From assembly GCA_963792385.1 (NCBI GenBank), contig CAWBVZ010000003.1:186001-250000 (forward strand): a DNA stretch of 64,000 nt, read 5' to 3'. This DNA is from DASSUW01 sp963792385. Lineage in GTDB: Bacteria > Actinomycetota > Thermoleophilia > Solirubrobacterales > Solirubrobacteraceae. Of the stretch, positions 25,195 through 33,588 are shown piece after piece. The translations under genes were made by a program, and so were the position numbers. Position 1 is the stretch's first letter; every line of letters begins with the position of its first letter. Under the pieces are notes generated by a model. That model worked only from the letters and a program-made list of their open reading frames with translations, had not been told where the DNA came from and ran no database searches.

Positions 25195-25610
25195 GCGGCG
25201 TGGGTGCCGAAGGCCGTCGCGAGCACGTCGGCCGGCCAGCGCCAGGGCGGCGGAGTGCGGCCGAGGAGCGGGAACATCGTCAGCGTCGCGGTCATGAGCA
25301 CCCCGCCGAACGCCGCGCTCGCCCGCGGCTCCCCGACACTCCGGCGCAGCGCGCCGTGCAGCACGCCGAACACCGAACCGTAGCTCCAGCGCAGGATCAG
25401 CCCGAGCTCGTGATCCTCCTGGTCGGTGACGTGCGGCAGGTGCATTACCGCGGCGACGATCTTGCCGGGCACGAGCCCATCGTCGTAGTCGAGCGGGCCT
25501 TGCCGGCGGGCTCGCAGGTGCCGCTCGGCGGCGTACGCGAGCGTCATCGTCGCCGTGCCCGCGGCGCCGGCGGCGATGCTTCCGACCGGCCACGGCGCTC
25601 GCAGAGCCAT
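25128..25610 (-). CDS. Hypothetical membrane protein
   Basis: A 160-residue protein with hydrophobic segments at about residues 8-26 (VGSIAAGAAGTATMTLAYA), 80-95, 100-118 (FGGVLMTATLTMFPLLG) and 130-150. It also has a conserved-looking GKIVAAVMHLPHVTDQEDHELG segment with two His residues. No family is recognised. ATG 25610 overlaps the USP stop (TGATG), so it is translated with that gene. The 67-bp tail overlap with the epimerase gene is unusual, but both frames keep strong coding bias. Confidence 0.62.
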   Translation of the reverse strand: MALRAPWPVGSIAAGAAGTATMTLAYAAERHLRARRQGPLDYDDGLVPGKIVAAVMHLPHVTDQEDHELGLILRWSYGSVFGVLHGALRRSVGEPRASAAFGGVLMTATLTMFPLLGRTPPPWRWPADVLATAFGTHAAYVAGVAAVDRALATVIEKAAR

Positions 25611-26494
25611 CACCCAGCCGCCTTCGCCTGGCCATTGGGCACCAGCGCGTCGATCTGATCGGCCGCATCGCGCGACAGCACCAGGACCGGGCAGGCGGCG
25701 TTCGCCGTCACCTTTCGCGTCACGCTGCCGATCGCGACGTTGTGCGCGGGACCGTGCGCGGCGGAGCCCATCACCAGGAGGTCGAGGCGCTCGGAGGCCG
25801 CGATGAGCCCGTGCGCCGCATCTTGGTAGAGGACGTCCGGCTCGACTTCGAGGTTCGGCACCAGCGCGGCCAGCGCGTCGCGCAGCGAGTCTTGCGCGGA
25901 CAGGCGCTCGCGCGACGAGATGTCCTCCTTCGCGTCCTTGTCGTGATGCTCGCGGGCCAGCAGGCCCGGCGACTGCTCCTCGGCATGGTCGGGGCTAAGG
26001 ACCATGACGGGCTCCAGGCGCGCGCCGGCGGAGCGGGCGAGCAGCGCTGCCGTGCGCAGCGCCTCGTGACCTTCGCCGGTTGGGACGAAGGCTGCGCCGA
26101 CGGCCCGCACGCGGTCCGCGTGCACCTCGTGTCCGCGGGGAACCACCACGACGGGGCAGTGCGATCCGTCCATCAGGTGGGTCGCGGTGGTGCCCAGGAG
26201 CACTCGTCCGAGCTTGCCGCGGTGGGTGGACCCCACCACCACGAGCGCGGGGTCGATCTCCTTCACCGCGTCGGCCAGCGCATGCGCTGGGCTGCCGTGC
26301 TCCTCAGCCCGCACCGTGGCGGACACGCCGCGCGCCCGCAGTTCGGATTCGAGCGACGCGGCGTCGCCACCGTCGTGCCCGACGGCGACCACGACCAGCG
26401 GCGCGCCGGTGAAGCGACCGGCGGCGACGGCGAAGTTCACGGGGCCACGGTCGGCGGATTCGGGGGAGAACGCGACGAGAATGGGCTGGGTCAC
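25610..26494 (-). CDS. Tandem universal stress protein (UspA)
   Basis: A 294-residue protein with two USP domains. The first (residues 1-140) ends with VVGSTHRGKLGRVLLGTTATHLMDGSHCPVVVVP (conserved G-2x-G-9x-G-T pocket for ATP); the second ends with VMGSAAHGPAHNVAIGSVTRK and CPVLVLS, again with the ATP-binding pattern. The linker has a charged insertion (HHDKDAKEDISSRERL). ATP-binding UspA proteins promote survival under stress. AGGAGGC lies 6 nt before the GTG start. It starts a small operon with the downstream membrane gene. Confidence 0.88.
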   Translation of the reverse strand: MTQPILVAFSPESADRGPVNFAVAAGRFTGAPLVVVAVGHDGGDAASLESELRARGVSATVRAEEHGSPAHALADAVKEIDPALVVVGSTHRGKLGRVLLGTTATHLMDGSHCPVVVVPRGHEVHADRVRAVGAAFVPTGEGHEALRTAALLARSAGARLEPVMVLSPDHAEEQSPGLLAREHHDKDAKEDISSRERLSAQDSLRDALAALVPNLEVEPDVLYQDAAHGLIAASERLDLLVMGSAAHGPAHNVAIGSVTRKVTANAACPVLVLSRDAADQIDALVPNGQAKAAG

Positions 26495-26616
26495 AGCGAG
26501 CCTCCTGCAGCTGGCGAGCTTCGCACAACTGTCCCAGCGAGCGTCCCCGGCGCCAATGGGGCGCGCCCGCCAGGAAACGAGGCGGGACCGGTGTGCGCCG
26601 GTGGTGCGGGCACGAG

Positions 26617-27531
26617 TCAGCCCGCGCCCTCGCGCCTGCGCTCCCCGATCACTGCGTCGACCTCGGCCCCGTACAGGATCGCCGAGCCGGCGAGCCACAT
26701 CCAGAGCAGCAGGATGATGAGTCCCGCGGAGGTGCCGTACGTCGCGTTGTAGCTGGCGAACTCGGAGACGTAGACGTTGAAGCCAAGGGTCGCCACCAGC
26801 AACACCGTCACCGCGACGGCCGCGCCGTGCGTCAGCGGCCGGAACGCACGCTGGCGCTGGGACGGCGCCGCCCAGTAGACGAGCGCGACGACGAACAGGA
26901 AGAGCGCCGCAGCGATCGGCAGGCGGGCGATCGACCACGCGGTAACGGCCCCACCGGTGAGCCCGAAGAGCCCGAGCAGATCCTTGAGCAAGTCGCCGCT
27001 GACGCTGAGCAGCACCAGCGCGACGATCGAGAGAACGAGCAGCAGCACGGTCCAGCCGACGTCCTTGGCACGGCGTGGCAGCGATCGCCCTGCGCGCGCC
27101 TTGCCCGCGATCGTGTCGATCGCCCGACCCGTCGCGGTGAATGCCCTCGACGCGCCGTACACCAGCGTGAGCAGGCTGAGTGCGCCCGCTGCGCCGGCGG
27201 TCGGCGCCTCGGCATCGCGTGCCGTATCGGCCGCCGACCGCAAGGCCGTCGCAACCTCCCCCGACACCCCGTGCTCGCGCGCGTACGCGGCCAGGTCATC
27301 CGGTGCGCTGTCGCCCCCGATGAAGCGTACGAGCGTGAAGGCGAACAGCAGCGACGGGAACAGCGAGAAGATCCCGTAGTACGCCAGCGCAGGCGCACGT
27401 TCCACCATCCCGTCGCTCACGTAGCGCCGCGCGGCCCGGATCAAGGGGCCAACTGGGGAATCGCCTGCGTTGTCGATCACCCGCCGTACACGTCCGGCCG
27501 CCGCGGCAAGCGGGCCGGCGGCCCGGCTCAT
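26617..27531 (-). CDS. YihY/virulence factor BrkB family membrane protein
   Basis: A 304-residue protein with six transmembrane helices. RAPALAYYGIFSLFPSLLFAFTLV (helix 1 with the conserved Y-x-x-F/L-P element), LTLVYGASRAFTATGRAIDTI, and the last helices ASYNATYGTSAGLIILLLWMWLAGSAILYGAEVDAVI are the family signature. The function of YihY proteins is uncertain. It overlaps the stop of the LAL regulator (ATGA), so it is likely in that operon. The gap to the downstream USP gene (26495-26616) holds a GCGCC-N5-GGCGC inverted repeat but no clear promoter. Confidence 0.88.
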   Translation of the reverse strand: MSRAAGPLAAAAGRVRRVIDNAGDSPVGPLIRAARRYVSDGMVERAPALAYYGIFSLFPSLLFAFTLVRFIGGDSAPDDLAAYAREHGVSGEVATALRSAADTARDAEAPTAGAAGALSLLTLVYGASRAFTATGRAIDTIAGKARAGRSLPRRAKDVGWTVLLLVLSIVALVLLSVSGDLLKDLLGLFGLTGGAVTAWSIARLPIAAALFLFVVALVYWAAPSQRQRAFRPLTHGAAVAVTVLLVATLGFNVYVSEFASYNATYGTSAGLIILLLWMWLAGSAILYGAEVDAVIGERRREGAG

Positions 27532-29702
27532 GCGTCAAGCAATCCGATCTCGCGCGCCCGGCCGACCGCCTCCGAACGGCACGAGACGTTGAGCTTGCGA
27601 TACACCGCGTTCGCCTGTGACTTGACGGTGTTCGCCGACACGTAGGTGCGCTCTGCGATCTCGCGGAACGAGAAGTGCGTCGGCAGGAACTGGAGGATGC
27701 GCAGCTCCGCGGGGGTCAGCACCGACGCCGGCGCGCTGGCCGGCCCGGTGAATGCGTCGAGCTGCGCCCACGCGTCCTGGAGCCAGTTGTCGAGGACGAG
27801 CGCCTCGGGGATGCGCCGGATGCGACGCGACGCCGCCACGAGCGCAGTGCGAGCCTCAGTGGCGTCGCTCAACCGGACGGCGGCGCGCGACATCAGGATC
27901 CGCAGCTCGACGTCGTACCACGGGGCGAAATCCACCATCTGCGCCTGCAGGCGCATCGCGGCCCCGAGATCGCTCTGCGCATCTTCGACGCGCCCGCGAT
28001 GGCCTCGCACGAGCGCCGAGGCGGCGAACACGAGCGCGACCGTCGCGGTGCCGGCGAGCCCGTGACGGTCGACCTGCGATCGCGCTCGGGTGATGAGACC
28101 TGCGGCCTCCTCCCAGTCCTCCTCCATGAGCGAGAGCACCGCGAGCTGGGTCAGGCAGACCGCGTGCACGTCGGGCGCCGCCACGGCAGCGCGGCGCGCG
28201 CCCTCCTCGAGTTGCCGGACCGCCTCGTCGTGGCGCCCGGCGATCAGCTGCGCGGTGCCGGTGAGCAGGCAGCAAAGCGACCGCCACGGGCTGTCCTCCG
28301 GCTCCAGGCGGTAGGCCTGCGTGGCGTCCTTCTCCATGCGCGCGATGCCGTCGCGCGCGAGCGCTGCGCGCATCAGGGCGATCCCGGCCTCGACCGCGGG
28401 AAGGCGATCCTCGGTTGCGGCTGCGGCCGACACCGAGTGCTCGGCGAGGTCGCCCCGACCGCCGGCGAGCTGGCTGTTGGCCGCCGCGAGCGCGAGCATC
28501 GGGTGGGCGGCGATCTGAGCGTCGCTGAATCGGCCGAGCCAACCCTCGATGGTCGCGTGGCGACCGTGACCGATCGCGGCGCCGACGCCGCTCCACACGA
28601 GCGCTCCTGCGTTCTCGATGTCACCGGCGCAGATCGCGTGATGCAACGCGTGATCCGGGTCACCCGCCTGCTGATACCAGGCGCTCGCGCGGCGATGGAG
28701 CGCGGGCTCGAGCGCGGGCTCGCGCCGGAGCAGCTCCGCGCGCAGCATCTCGCCGAACAGGCGGTGATAGCGGTACCGCTCGTCGGTGCGATCGAGCGGC
28801 ACGAGCAGGAGGTTCGATCCCGACAGCTCGGACAGCATGGCGGCCGACCCCGATCGCTCCAGCACGGCGTCACAGAGCGGGCCGGTCAGCGTGCCGAGCA
28901 CGGACGTCCTCACCACGAACTCGAGCTGCTCCGCCGTGAGGCCGCTGAAGATCTCGTCGCGCAGGTAGTCCACGACCATGCGATCGTCGCCGCCGAACCG
29001 GTTCGGCGCAGCCGGGCCCGCGGTGCGCTCGCCGAGCACGAGCGCTGCGAGGGACAGCCCGGCCGGCCATCCCTCCGTCCGGCGTAGGAGGGTCTCGACT
29101 CCGTCGCGATCGAGCTCGATTCCGGCCAGCCTGAGTAGTAACCCGGCCTCGCTCCTGTCCATGGCGAGGTCGCGCGGCCCAAGCTCCATGACGAGCCGCT
29201 GTTCACGGAACCGAGCGATCGGCAGGGCGAGGCGGCTGCGGGATCCCAGGGCGAGCGTGACCTCGGGTCCGAGGTCGCTGACCATCGCGCCGAGCGCGGC
29301 CAGCGCGGCGGGCGCGTGCAGCAGGTGCAGATCGTCGAGAACGAGGACGAGGCGACCGGCCCACCCTTCTGGCGCAGCCGTCGCGAGCGCGCGGGAGACC
29401 TTTATCGACAGGCGCGCGCCGTGGTTGTCGCGTTCGTCAACGACGACCCACGCGAACGGGCGGCGATCGCGCTCGGCCCACTCCTGGAGCAGCGCAGTCT
29501 TGCCGTAGCCGGCGGGCGCCACCAGGACGACCAGCGGAGGCGAGGCCGGATCCTGAAGCTGACGCACGAGCCGGGGGCGCCGGACCCATTCGCGATGGAC
29601 GGGTCGGCGGGTGGGCCACGGCCCGCGCACGACCGTCGCGTAGTTCGGGGCCTCGCCTGGGGCGGTGACTGCGCGGGCGGCGACCGCGACTGGAGCTGTC
29701 AT
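27528..29702 (-). CDS. LAL/MalT-type LuxR transcriptional regulator
   Basis: A 724-residue STAND-type regulator. Walker A is APAGYGKTA (about residues 62-70), Walker B LVLVLDDLHLL; a helical, TPR-like centre spans residues 300-650, and a LuxR helix-turn-helix lies at the C-terminus (LTPAELRILQFLPTHFSFREIAERTYVSANTVKSQANAVYRKL as the HTH). Such proteins bind ATP and an inducer, oligomerise and activate promoters. The start is placed at ATG 29702, where the Walker domain has normal N-terminal length. It is divergent from the DUF1254 operon and translationally coupled to YihY. It is a candidate reader of the 17-bp motif. Confidence 0.88.
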   Translation of the reverse strand: MTAPVAVAARAVTAPGEAPNYATVVRGPWPTRRPVHREWVRRPRLVRQLQDPASPPLVVLVAPAGYGKTALLQEWAERDRRPFAWVVVDERDNHGARLSIKVSRALATAAPEGWAGRLVLVLDDLHLLHAPAALAALGAMVSDLGPEVTLALGSRSRLALPIARFREQRLVMELGPRDLAMDRSEAGLLLRLAGIELDRDGVETLLRRTEGWPAGLSLAALVLGERTAGPAAPNRFGGDDRMVVDYLRDEIFSGLTAEQLEFVVRTSVLGTLTGPLCDAVLERSGSAAMLSELSGSNLLLVPLDRTDERYRYHRLFGEMLRAELLRREPALEPALHRRASAWYQQAGDPDHALHHAICAGDIENAGALVWSGVGAAIGHGRHATIEGWLGRFSDAQIAAHPMLALAAANSQLAGGRGDLAEHSVSAAAATEDRLPAVEAGIALMRAALARDGIARMEKDATQAYRLEPEDSPWRSLCCLLTGTAQLIAGRHDEAVRQLEEGARRAAVAAPDVHAVCLTQLAVLSLMEEDWEEAAGLITRARSQVDRHGLAGTATVALVFAASALVRGHRGRVEDAQSDLGAAMRLQAQMVDFAPWYDVELRILMSRAAVRLSDATEARTALVAASRRIRRIPEALVLDNWLQDAWAQLDAFTGPASAPASVLTPAELRILQFLPTHFSFREIAERTYVSANTVKSQANAVYRKLNVSCRSEAVGRAREIGLLDA

Positions 29703-29731
29703 GACCGTGATCCGTCGATGGGGTGAGCATC

Positions 29732-29793
29732 GCCCGTTGCGGTTACGGGCGGCAAGGGGGCGTGCCACCGCATTCGTGGTGGGCTGCCACCAC
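29732..29793. repeat. Two inverted repeats between the LAL and DUF1254 genes
   Basis: GCCCGT-N7-ACGGGC (29732-29750) and GTGGTGG-N4-CCACCAC (29776-29793) are perfect inverted repeats in the 188-bp divergent region. They lie about 30-50 nt upstream of the LAL start and just upstream of motif site H. They could be operators for a local regulator or hairpins in the LAL leader. Neither resembles the 17-bp motif. Confidence 0.5.
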
Positions 29794-29830
29794 GCGGCGC
29801 GGGTGCGCGACACACCGGCTCGCGCCGGTT

Positions 29831-29875
29831 TCACCCGTTCTTGATGACGAGGCCCTCGATGCGGAGGCGTACGGT
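29831..29875 (+). promoter_or_regulatory. 17-bp motif promoter for the DUF1254-STAS-PAS-LuxR operon
   Basis: TCACCC-N5-TGATGA (29831-29847), a copy with a weaker right half, is followed after 22 bp by TACGGT (29870-29875). The ATG at 29891 lies 15 nt after the -10, so the leader is about 9 nt and lacks a Shine-Dalgarno sequence. Confidence 0.62.
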
Positions 29876-29890
29876 CGGGCCAGATCACGG

Positions 29891-31198
29891 ATGACCAGCG
29901 CCCACCTCACGAGGATCGATGTCGCCGCGGTCAGCGAGGACGCGTTCGTATTCGCGTATCCGCTGGTGCTGATGGAGCTTGCGCGGATCGCGATGACGTC
30001 CGTGCCGGCGCCGGACGACGACACGAAGCGAGCACCGCTGAATCAACTGGTGCACGCACGAAGGCGGCCAGGTGCCGGTGCCCCCGCAGCTCTCGGGGCT
30101 GACACGCTGAGCTCCTCTGCGTGGCTCGACCTGGCGGACGAACCGATGGTCCTCTCGGTGCCCGAGACCCACGGGCGGTACTACGTCATCTCGCTGATCG
30201 ACCTGTGGACCAACGTGTTCGCATCGATCGGAGCGCGTACCACGGGCACGAGCGCCGGGAAATACGCGATCGGGCTGGGCAGCGCTCTCTCCGCGGGGCT
30301 GCCCGCAGGCGTGATGCCGATCGCCGCACCTACCCGTTACGTGCGAATCGCGGGTGAGACATGCGTCGGCAGCGGCGAGCCCGACGCCGACGCGGTCCGG
30401 CACGCCTACGGCCTCGCGCCGCTCAGCCGCTCCGGCGGCGCCCGCGAGGCACCCGCCTTCCCGACCGGCTGCGACGACCGAGCCGACCCCGCGGAAATGG
30501 TGGACCGGCTGGATGCACAGGCGTTCTTTCGCATGGCGTGCCGGTTGCTCGAGGACAACCCGCCACGCACCGACGACCGCCGTCTCCTCGAACGCGTTCA
30601 CCAGGTCGGTCTCTTCACGCGGTCCGACGAGCCGTGGCTGGGGGGTGACGCGGCGCTCCAGAGCATGGTCGAGCGTGGCGCGAGCCGCGGTCGCGCTTCG
30701 GTGCGGCGCCGAGCCGCGACGATCATGGGTGATCGCCAGGGGCAGTGGCACATCGAGTACCGACGCGGCGATTTCGGGACCGACTACCTGTCACGCGCCG
30801 CTGCGGCCTGCGCACCGGTGAGACCCGAGATACCGGACGATGCGCTGCCTGCGCTCACACGGACCGATGCCGAAGGCCGGCCCTTGAGTGGGCGGCACCG
30901 CTATCTGCTGCGTTTCGGCCGCGACGTGGCGCCGCCGGTCCACGGGTCGTGGGCGCTGACCACCCACGCCGCGCTCGAGGATCGCTCGATCTCGCTCGGC
31001 GACGGGGACGGCCTGACGCTGGACGACGACGGCTCGCTGCCGATCCTCATCCAGCACGACCGGCCGGAGCGCGCGCGCCGGTCGAACTGGCTGCCCGCCC
31101 CGAGCGGCGACTTCACGCTCGTTCTGCGCCTCTTCTGGCCGCGCGAGGAAGCCCTCACCAGGCGCTGGACGCCGCCTGCGGTCGCGCGAATCGACTGA
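29891..31198 (+). CDS. DUF1254/DUF1214 domain protein
   Basis: A 435-residue protein. Residues 12-150 carry DUF1254 (AFVFAYPLVLMELARIAM, ending YVISLIDLWTNVFASIGARTTGTSAGKY), and residues 330-425 carry DUF1214 (LSGRHRYLLRFGRDVAPPVHGSWALT with LPILIQHDRPERARRSNWLPAPSGDFTLVLRLFWP). This two-domain architecture is widespread and uncharacterised; it folds as beta-sandwiches. There is no signal peptide, whereas many relatives are secreted. ATG 29891 is chosen because it follows the motif promoter. The STAS gene starts 2 nt after its stop. Confidence 0.8.
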   Translation: MTSAHLTRIDVAAVSEDAFVFAYPLVLMELARIAMTSVPAPDDDTKRAPLNQLVHARRRPGAGAPAALGADTLSSSAWLDLADEPMVLSVPETHGRYYVISLIDLWTNVFASIGARTTGTSAGKYAIGLGSALSAGLPAGVMPIAAPTRYVRIAGETCVGSGEPDADAVRHAYGLAPLSRSGGAREAPAFPTGCDDRADPAEMVDRLDAQAFFRMACRLLEDNPPRTDDRRLLERVHQVGLFTRSDEPWLGGDAALQSMVERGASRGRASVRRRAATIMGDRQGQWHIEYRRGDFGTDYLSRAAAACAPVRPEIPDDALPALTRTDAEGRPLSGRHRYLLRFGRDVAPPVHGSWALTTHAALEDRSISLGDGDGLTLDDDGSLPILIQHDRPERARRSNWLPAPSGDFTLVLRLFWPREEALTRRWTPPAVARID

Positions 31199-31199
31199 C

Positions 31200-31586
31200 G
31201 TGCCCCCGGAGATGAGACGCGAGTTCACGCTCGAGTTGAGCGCGGTCGGCAGCGATACGCAGATCGCCGCGGCCGGCGGCGTCATCGCGCTGCACGAGGC
31301 CCGGGAGATCGAGCGCGGCGTGGTCGCCGGGATGGCACAAGGACGTACGCGCGTGGTGCTCGACCTCGCGGCCGTAACCGAGGTCGGGCCTGGTCTGCTC
31401 GGCGTGCTGCTGCGCCTGCGCCGCGGTGTGACCCGCGTCGGAGGCACGCTGGCGCTGGTGATCGCAGGACCACCCGTGTCGGAACTGGTGGAGACGACGC
31501 TCCTCGGCGCTCTCATTCAAGTGGCCGGTGACCAAGCGCATGCGCTGGCCCTGGTCGGGGCGGAACATCACACGTCATGGCATTGA
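31200..31586 (+). CDS. STAS-domain protein
   Basis: A 128-residue single-domain STAS (anti-sigma-factor-antagonist-like) protein. RTRVVLDLAAVTEVGPGLLGVLLRLRR is the central strand and helix; the Ser that is phosphorylated in SpoIIAA-type proteins is replaced by Gly (VGPGLLG), so regulation by phosphorylation is doubtful. A shorter start at ATG 31212 is equally likely. It lies between the DUF1254 gene and the PAS-LuxR gene, which overlaps its end by 10 nt. It might bind a partner domain rather than an anti-sigma factor. Confidence 0.72.
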   Translation: MPPEMRREFTLELSAVGSDTQIAAAGGVIALHEAREIERGVVAGMAQGRTRVVLDLAAVTEVGPGLLGVLLRLRRGVTRVGGTLALVIAGPPVSELVETTLLGALIQVAGDQAHALALVGAEHHTSWH

Positions 31587-32173
31587 ACGAGGGCTGGTCG
31601 GGGCTGTTCGAGGCGGCGTTCCGGCAGTCGCGAAACGCGATGGTGCTGATCGACGAGCAACGCCGGCAGCTCGACGCGAACGGTGCGTATCTGAAGCTCC
31701 TGGGTCGCAGGCGAGAGGAGATCGTCGGCCGGCCGATCTATCAGTTCGTCAAAGACGGCCCACAGGCCTCGCCGGAGGAGTGGGCCGACGCGCTGTCCGC
31801 CGGCCGGTTCACCGGCGAGACCGGGCTCGTGTGCGCGGACGGCAGCGTCGTCGCCGTCCAGTGGGCCGCCTCAACGGAGGTCGTGACCGGCAGTCGGCTC
31901 GTCCTCGTTGTGGCGCTGACCACCTCGCGGTGGGGGCGGCACTTCCGGCGGCCCGATGGTCCCCAGCCGGAACCGAGGGCGTTGTCCCCGCGCGAGCGGG
32001 AGGTCGTCCGGCTGGTCGCGGCCGGGAGCTCCGGACCGGAGATCGCCGACGAGCTCGGCATCGCTCACGAGACCGTCCGCACTCACGTGCGCAACTCCAT
32101 GGACAAGGTCGGCGCCCGCTCGCGGGCCCACCTCGTCGCCAAGGCCATCGGCGAAGGGCACGTCCTGACGTGA
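31577..32173 (+). CDS. PAS-LuxR transcriptional regulator
   Basis: A 198-residue protein with a PAS domain (residues 10-115; LIDEQRRQLDANGAYLKLLGR and GETGLVCADGSVVAVQ) joined to a LuxR-type helix-turn-helix (residues 135-195; LSPREREVVRLVAAGSSGPEIADELGIAHETVRTHVRN as recognition region). It is the third gene of the operon driven by motif site H, so it is a candidate regulator of the motif or a feedback member. Its end faces a strong hairpin shared with the convergent DUF1269 gene. Confidence 0.85.
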   Translation: MALNEGWSGLFEAAFRQSRNAMVLIDEQRRQLDANGAYLKLLGRRREEIVGRPIYQFVKDGPQASPEEWADALSAGRFTGETGLVCADGSVVAVQWAASTEVVTGSRLVLVVALTTSRWGRHFRRPDGPQPEPRALSPREREVVRLVAAGSSGPEIADELGIAHETVRTHVRNSMDKVGARSRAHLVAKAIGEGHVLT

Positions 32174-32180
32174 GGCGTGG

Positions 32181-32207
32181 CCGGGATCGGCCAGCGGCCG
32201 ATCCCGG
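32181..32207. terminator. Bidirectional intrinsic-type terminator
   Basis: A perfect 12-bp stem, CCGGGATCGGCC, with a 3-nt loop and its exact complement, lies in the 48-bp gap between the convergent PAS-LuxR and DUF1269 genes. There is no T tract on either side, as is common in high-GC genomes. Confidence 0.7.
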
Positions 32208-32221
32208 TCCGACGCTCCGGT

Positions 32222-32719
32222 TCAGGCCGGTGCTGCGGTCTGGCTGAGGGCAGCGCGGAGGTGCTCCTCCTGCTCGTCGGCCAGCGAGCTCTGGATGACC
32301 TCGCCGCCGTAGCTCTTGACCCGGTCGATCACCTTGTCGGGAGCGTTGCTGCTGCCGAGGACGAGCAGAGCCGCCCCACCCTCGGGCAGGTTCGCGCCGA
32401 GGTCCTTCATGAAGTTGTCGTCGACGCCGACGTCGGTGACCTTGCCGGCCAGCGCGCCCGAGGCGGCGCCAACCGCCATCCCGAGTAGCGGCGCCAGGAA
32501 GATGAGGCCGATCAGACCGCCCCACAGCGCGCCGCCGGCCGCGCCCGCGCCGGCAGGGCTCATGGCCTGGTGCAGCTTGATCTTGCCGCCCGGCCGATTC
32601 TCGACGACAACCGCGTCCTGGAGCTCGATGAGGTGCTCCTTCGTCGCCTGGACGAGCTCTTGGCGCACCTTCTCCGCCGTGGCAACGTCCGGATACGCGA
32701 TGGCTATCAGGGTGCTCAT
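32222..32719 (-). CDS. DUF1269 family protein
   Basis: A 165-residue protein. MSTLIAIAYPDVATAEKVRQELVQA starts the DUF1269 beta-alpha fold; the glycine-rich GGALWGGLIGLIFLAPLLGMAVGAASGALAG (about residues 61-91) is the membrane-associated hairpin of the family; DDNFMKDLGANLPEGGAALLVL follows. Family members are stress-associated, with unknown role. The start overlaps the SHOCT gene's stop (ATGA). It is the last gene of the DUF6325-SHOCT-DUF1269 operon. Confidence 0.82.
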   Translation of the reverse strand: MSTLIAIAYPDVATAEKVRQELVQATKEHLIELQDAVVVENRPGGKIKLHQAMSPAGAGAAGGALWGGLIGLIFLAPLLGMAVGAASGALAGKVTDVGVDDNFMKDLGANLPEGGAALLVLGSSNAPDKVIDRVKSYGGEVIQSSLADEQEEHLRAALSQTAAPA

Positions 32720-32997
32720 GAGAGGAGCTTGGCCTTCTGCTGCGCGAACTCCTCCTCGGTGAGGATCCCCTTGTCCTTCAACTCGGCCAGCTGCGTGAGC
32801 TGCTCGACGAGGTCGGGCCCGTCGGGCGCCGCGGCAGGGGGAGGGGGAGGCGCCTGCTCGTAGTACTGCTCCTGCGGCTGCTGTTCTTCCTGCGCGCCCC
32901 ACCGACGGGCCTGACGGCGACTGACGCGGTTCGAGACGGCGGTGGCGGTCCCTGCCACTACGGCGGTGCGGCCCATAGCTCTGAGTAGTCCTGGCAT
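32716..32997 (-). CDS. Short SHOCT-domain protein
   Basis: A 93-residue protein with a hydrophobic or amphipathic N-terminus (AVVAGTATAVSNRVSRRQAR), a Gln/Pro-rich linker (EEQQPQEQYYEQAPPPPP) and a C-terminal SHOCT domain (LTQLAELKDKGILTEEEFAQQKAKLL). GAAGGAG lies 7 nt upstream of the ATG. It sits between the DUF6325 and DUF1269 genes. The SHOCT sequence resembles the tail of the membrane protein at 18610-20055. Function is unknown; SHOCT often mediates oligomerisation. Confidence 0.78.
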   Translation of the reverse strand: MPGLLRAMGRTAVVAGTATAVSNRVSRRQARRWGAQEEQQPQEQYYEQAPPPPPAAAPDGPDLVEQLTQLAELKDKGILTEEEFAQQKAKLLS

Positions 32998-33012
32998 TCG
33001 TTTCTCCTTCGA

Positions 33013-33459
33013 TCAGGCCGCCGCCTCGGCGGCATCGAGAGTCGCAATCAGTTCCTGCATCGGAATCCGCTGGAAGTCGACCAGCCGGCCGCCGTTGCGA
33101 CGAACGGCAGCGGCGAACGGCCCGGCCCAGCGGTTCTCGTAGACGATCATGACCGCCGCCGTTCCCGGCTCGATGGCGTCCGCGGCCGTGGCCACGTCCT
33201 CGTCGCCGAGCAGCCCGGACGACGCGCCCTCGAACTCCCTGAAAGCCCCGACGTCGTGGCTGTCGAGATCGGTTGCCTGGAACCCTGCGAACGTCCCGTC
33301 CGCCTCCTTCACGACGAACAGCACGTCGAGCACGCGGACGATCCCGCGGTCGACCAGGTCCAGCATGATCGGTACGGCTTCACCCGTCATCGGCGCGTCG
33401 GCCGGATAGGCGATGACCACGATGTCGATCGGCCCCAGGTCCTCGTCGTGCGCTTCCAT
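33013..33459 (-). CDS. DUF6325 family protein
   Basis: A 148-residue protein with the family opening GPIDIVVIAYPADAPMTGEAVPIMLDLVDRGIVRVLDVLFVVKEADGT and a later EPGTAAVMIVYENRWAGPFAAAVRRNGG segment. The function is unknown. It resembles the DUF6325-like protein at 6959, suggesting paralogues in one stress region. ATG 33459 is preceded by GAGGAGGT, a strong ribosome-binding site. It is the first gene of a three-gene operon. Its promoter must lie in the 129-bp divergent gap before the MASE1 kinase, where no 17-bp motif copy is seen. Confidence 0.8.
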   Translation of the reverse strand: MEAHDEDLGPIDIVVIAYPADAPMTGEAVPIMLDLVDRGIVRVLDVLFVVKEADGTFAGFQATDLDSHDVGAFREFEGASSGLLGDEDVATAADAIEPGTAAVMIVYENRWAGPFAAAVRRNGGRLVDFQRIPMQELIATLDAAEAAA

Positions 33460-33588
33460 CGCTACCTCCTCGTTGCCATCGGAGGACCATCCAACCTGAA
33501 CCGTGGCTCCCGGGCAAGGGTGCACGCCCCACGTCACGAGGGCGGCCGACAGGCCGCCGCCGGCCGCGGTCTGCCATCGTGGCGCGTG

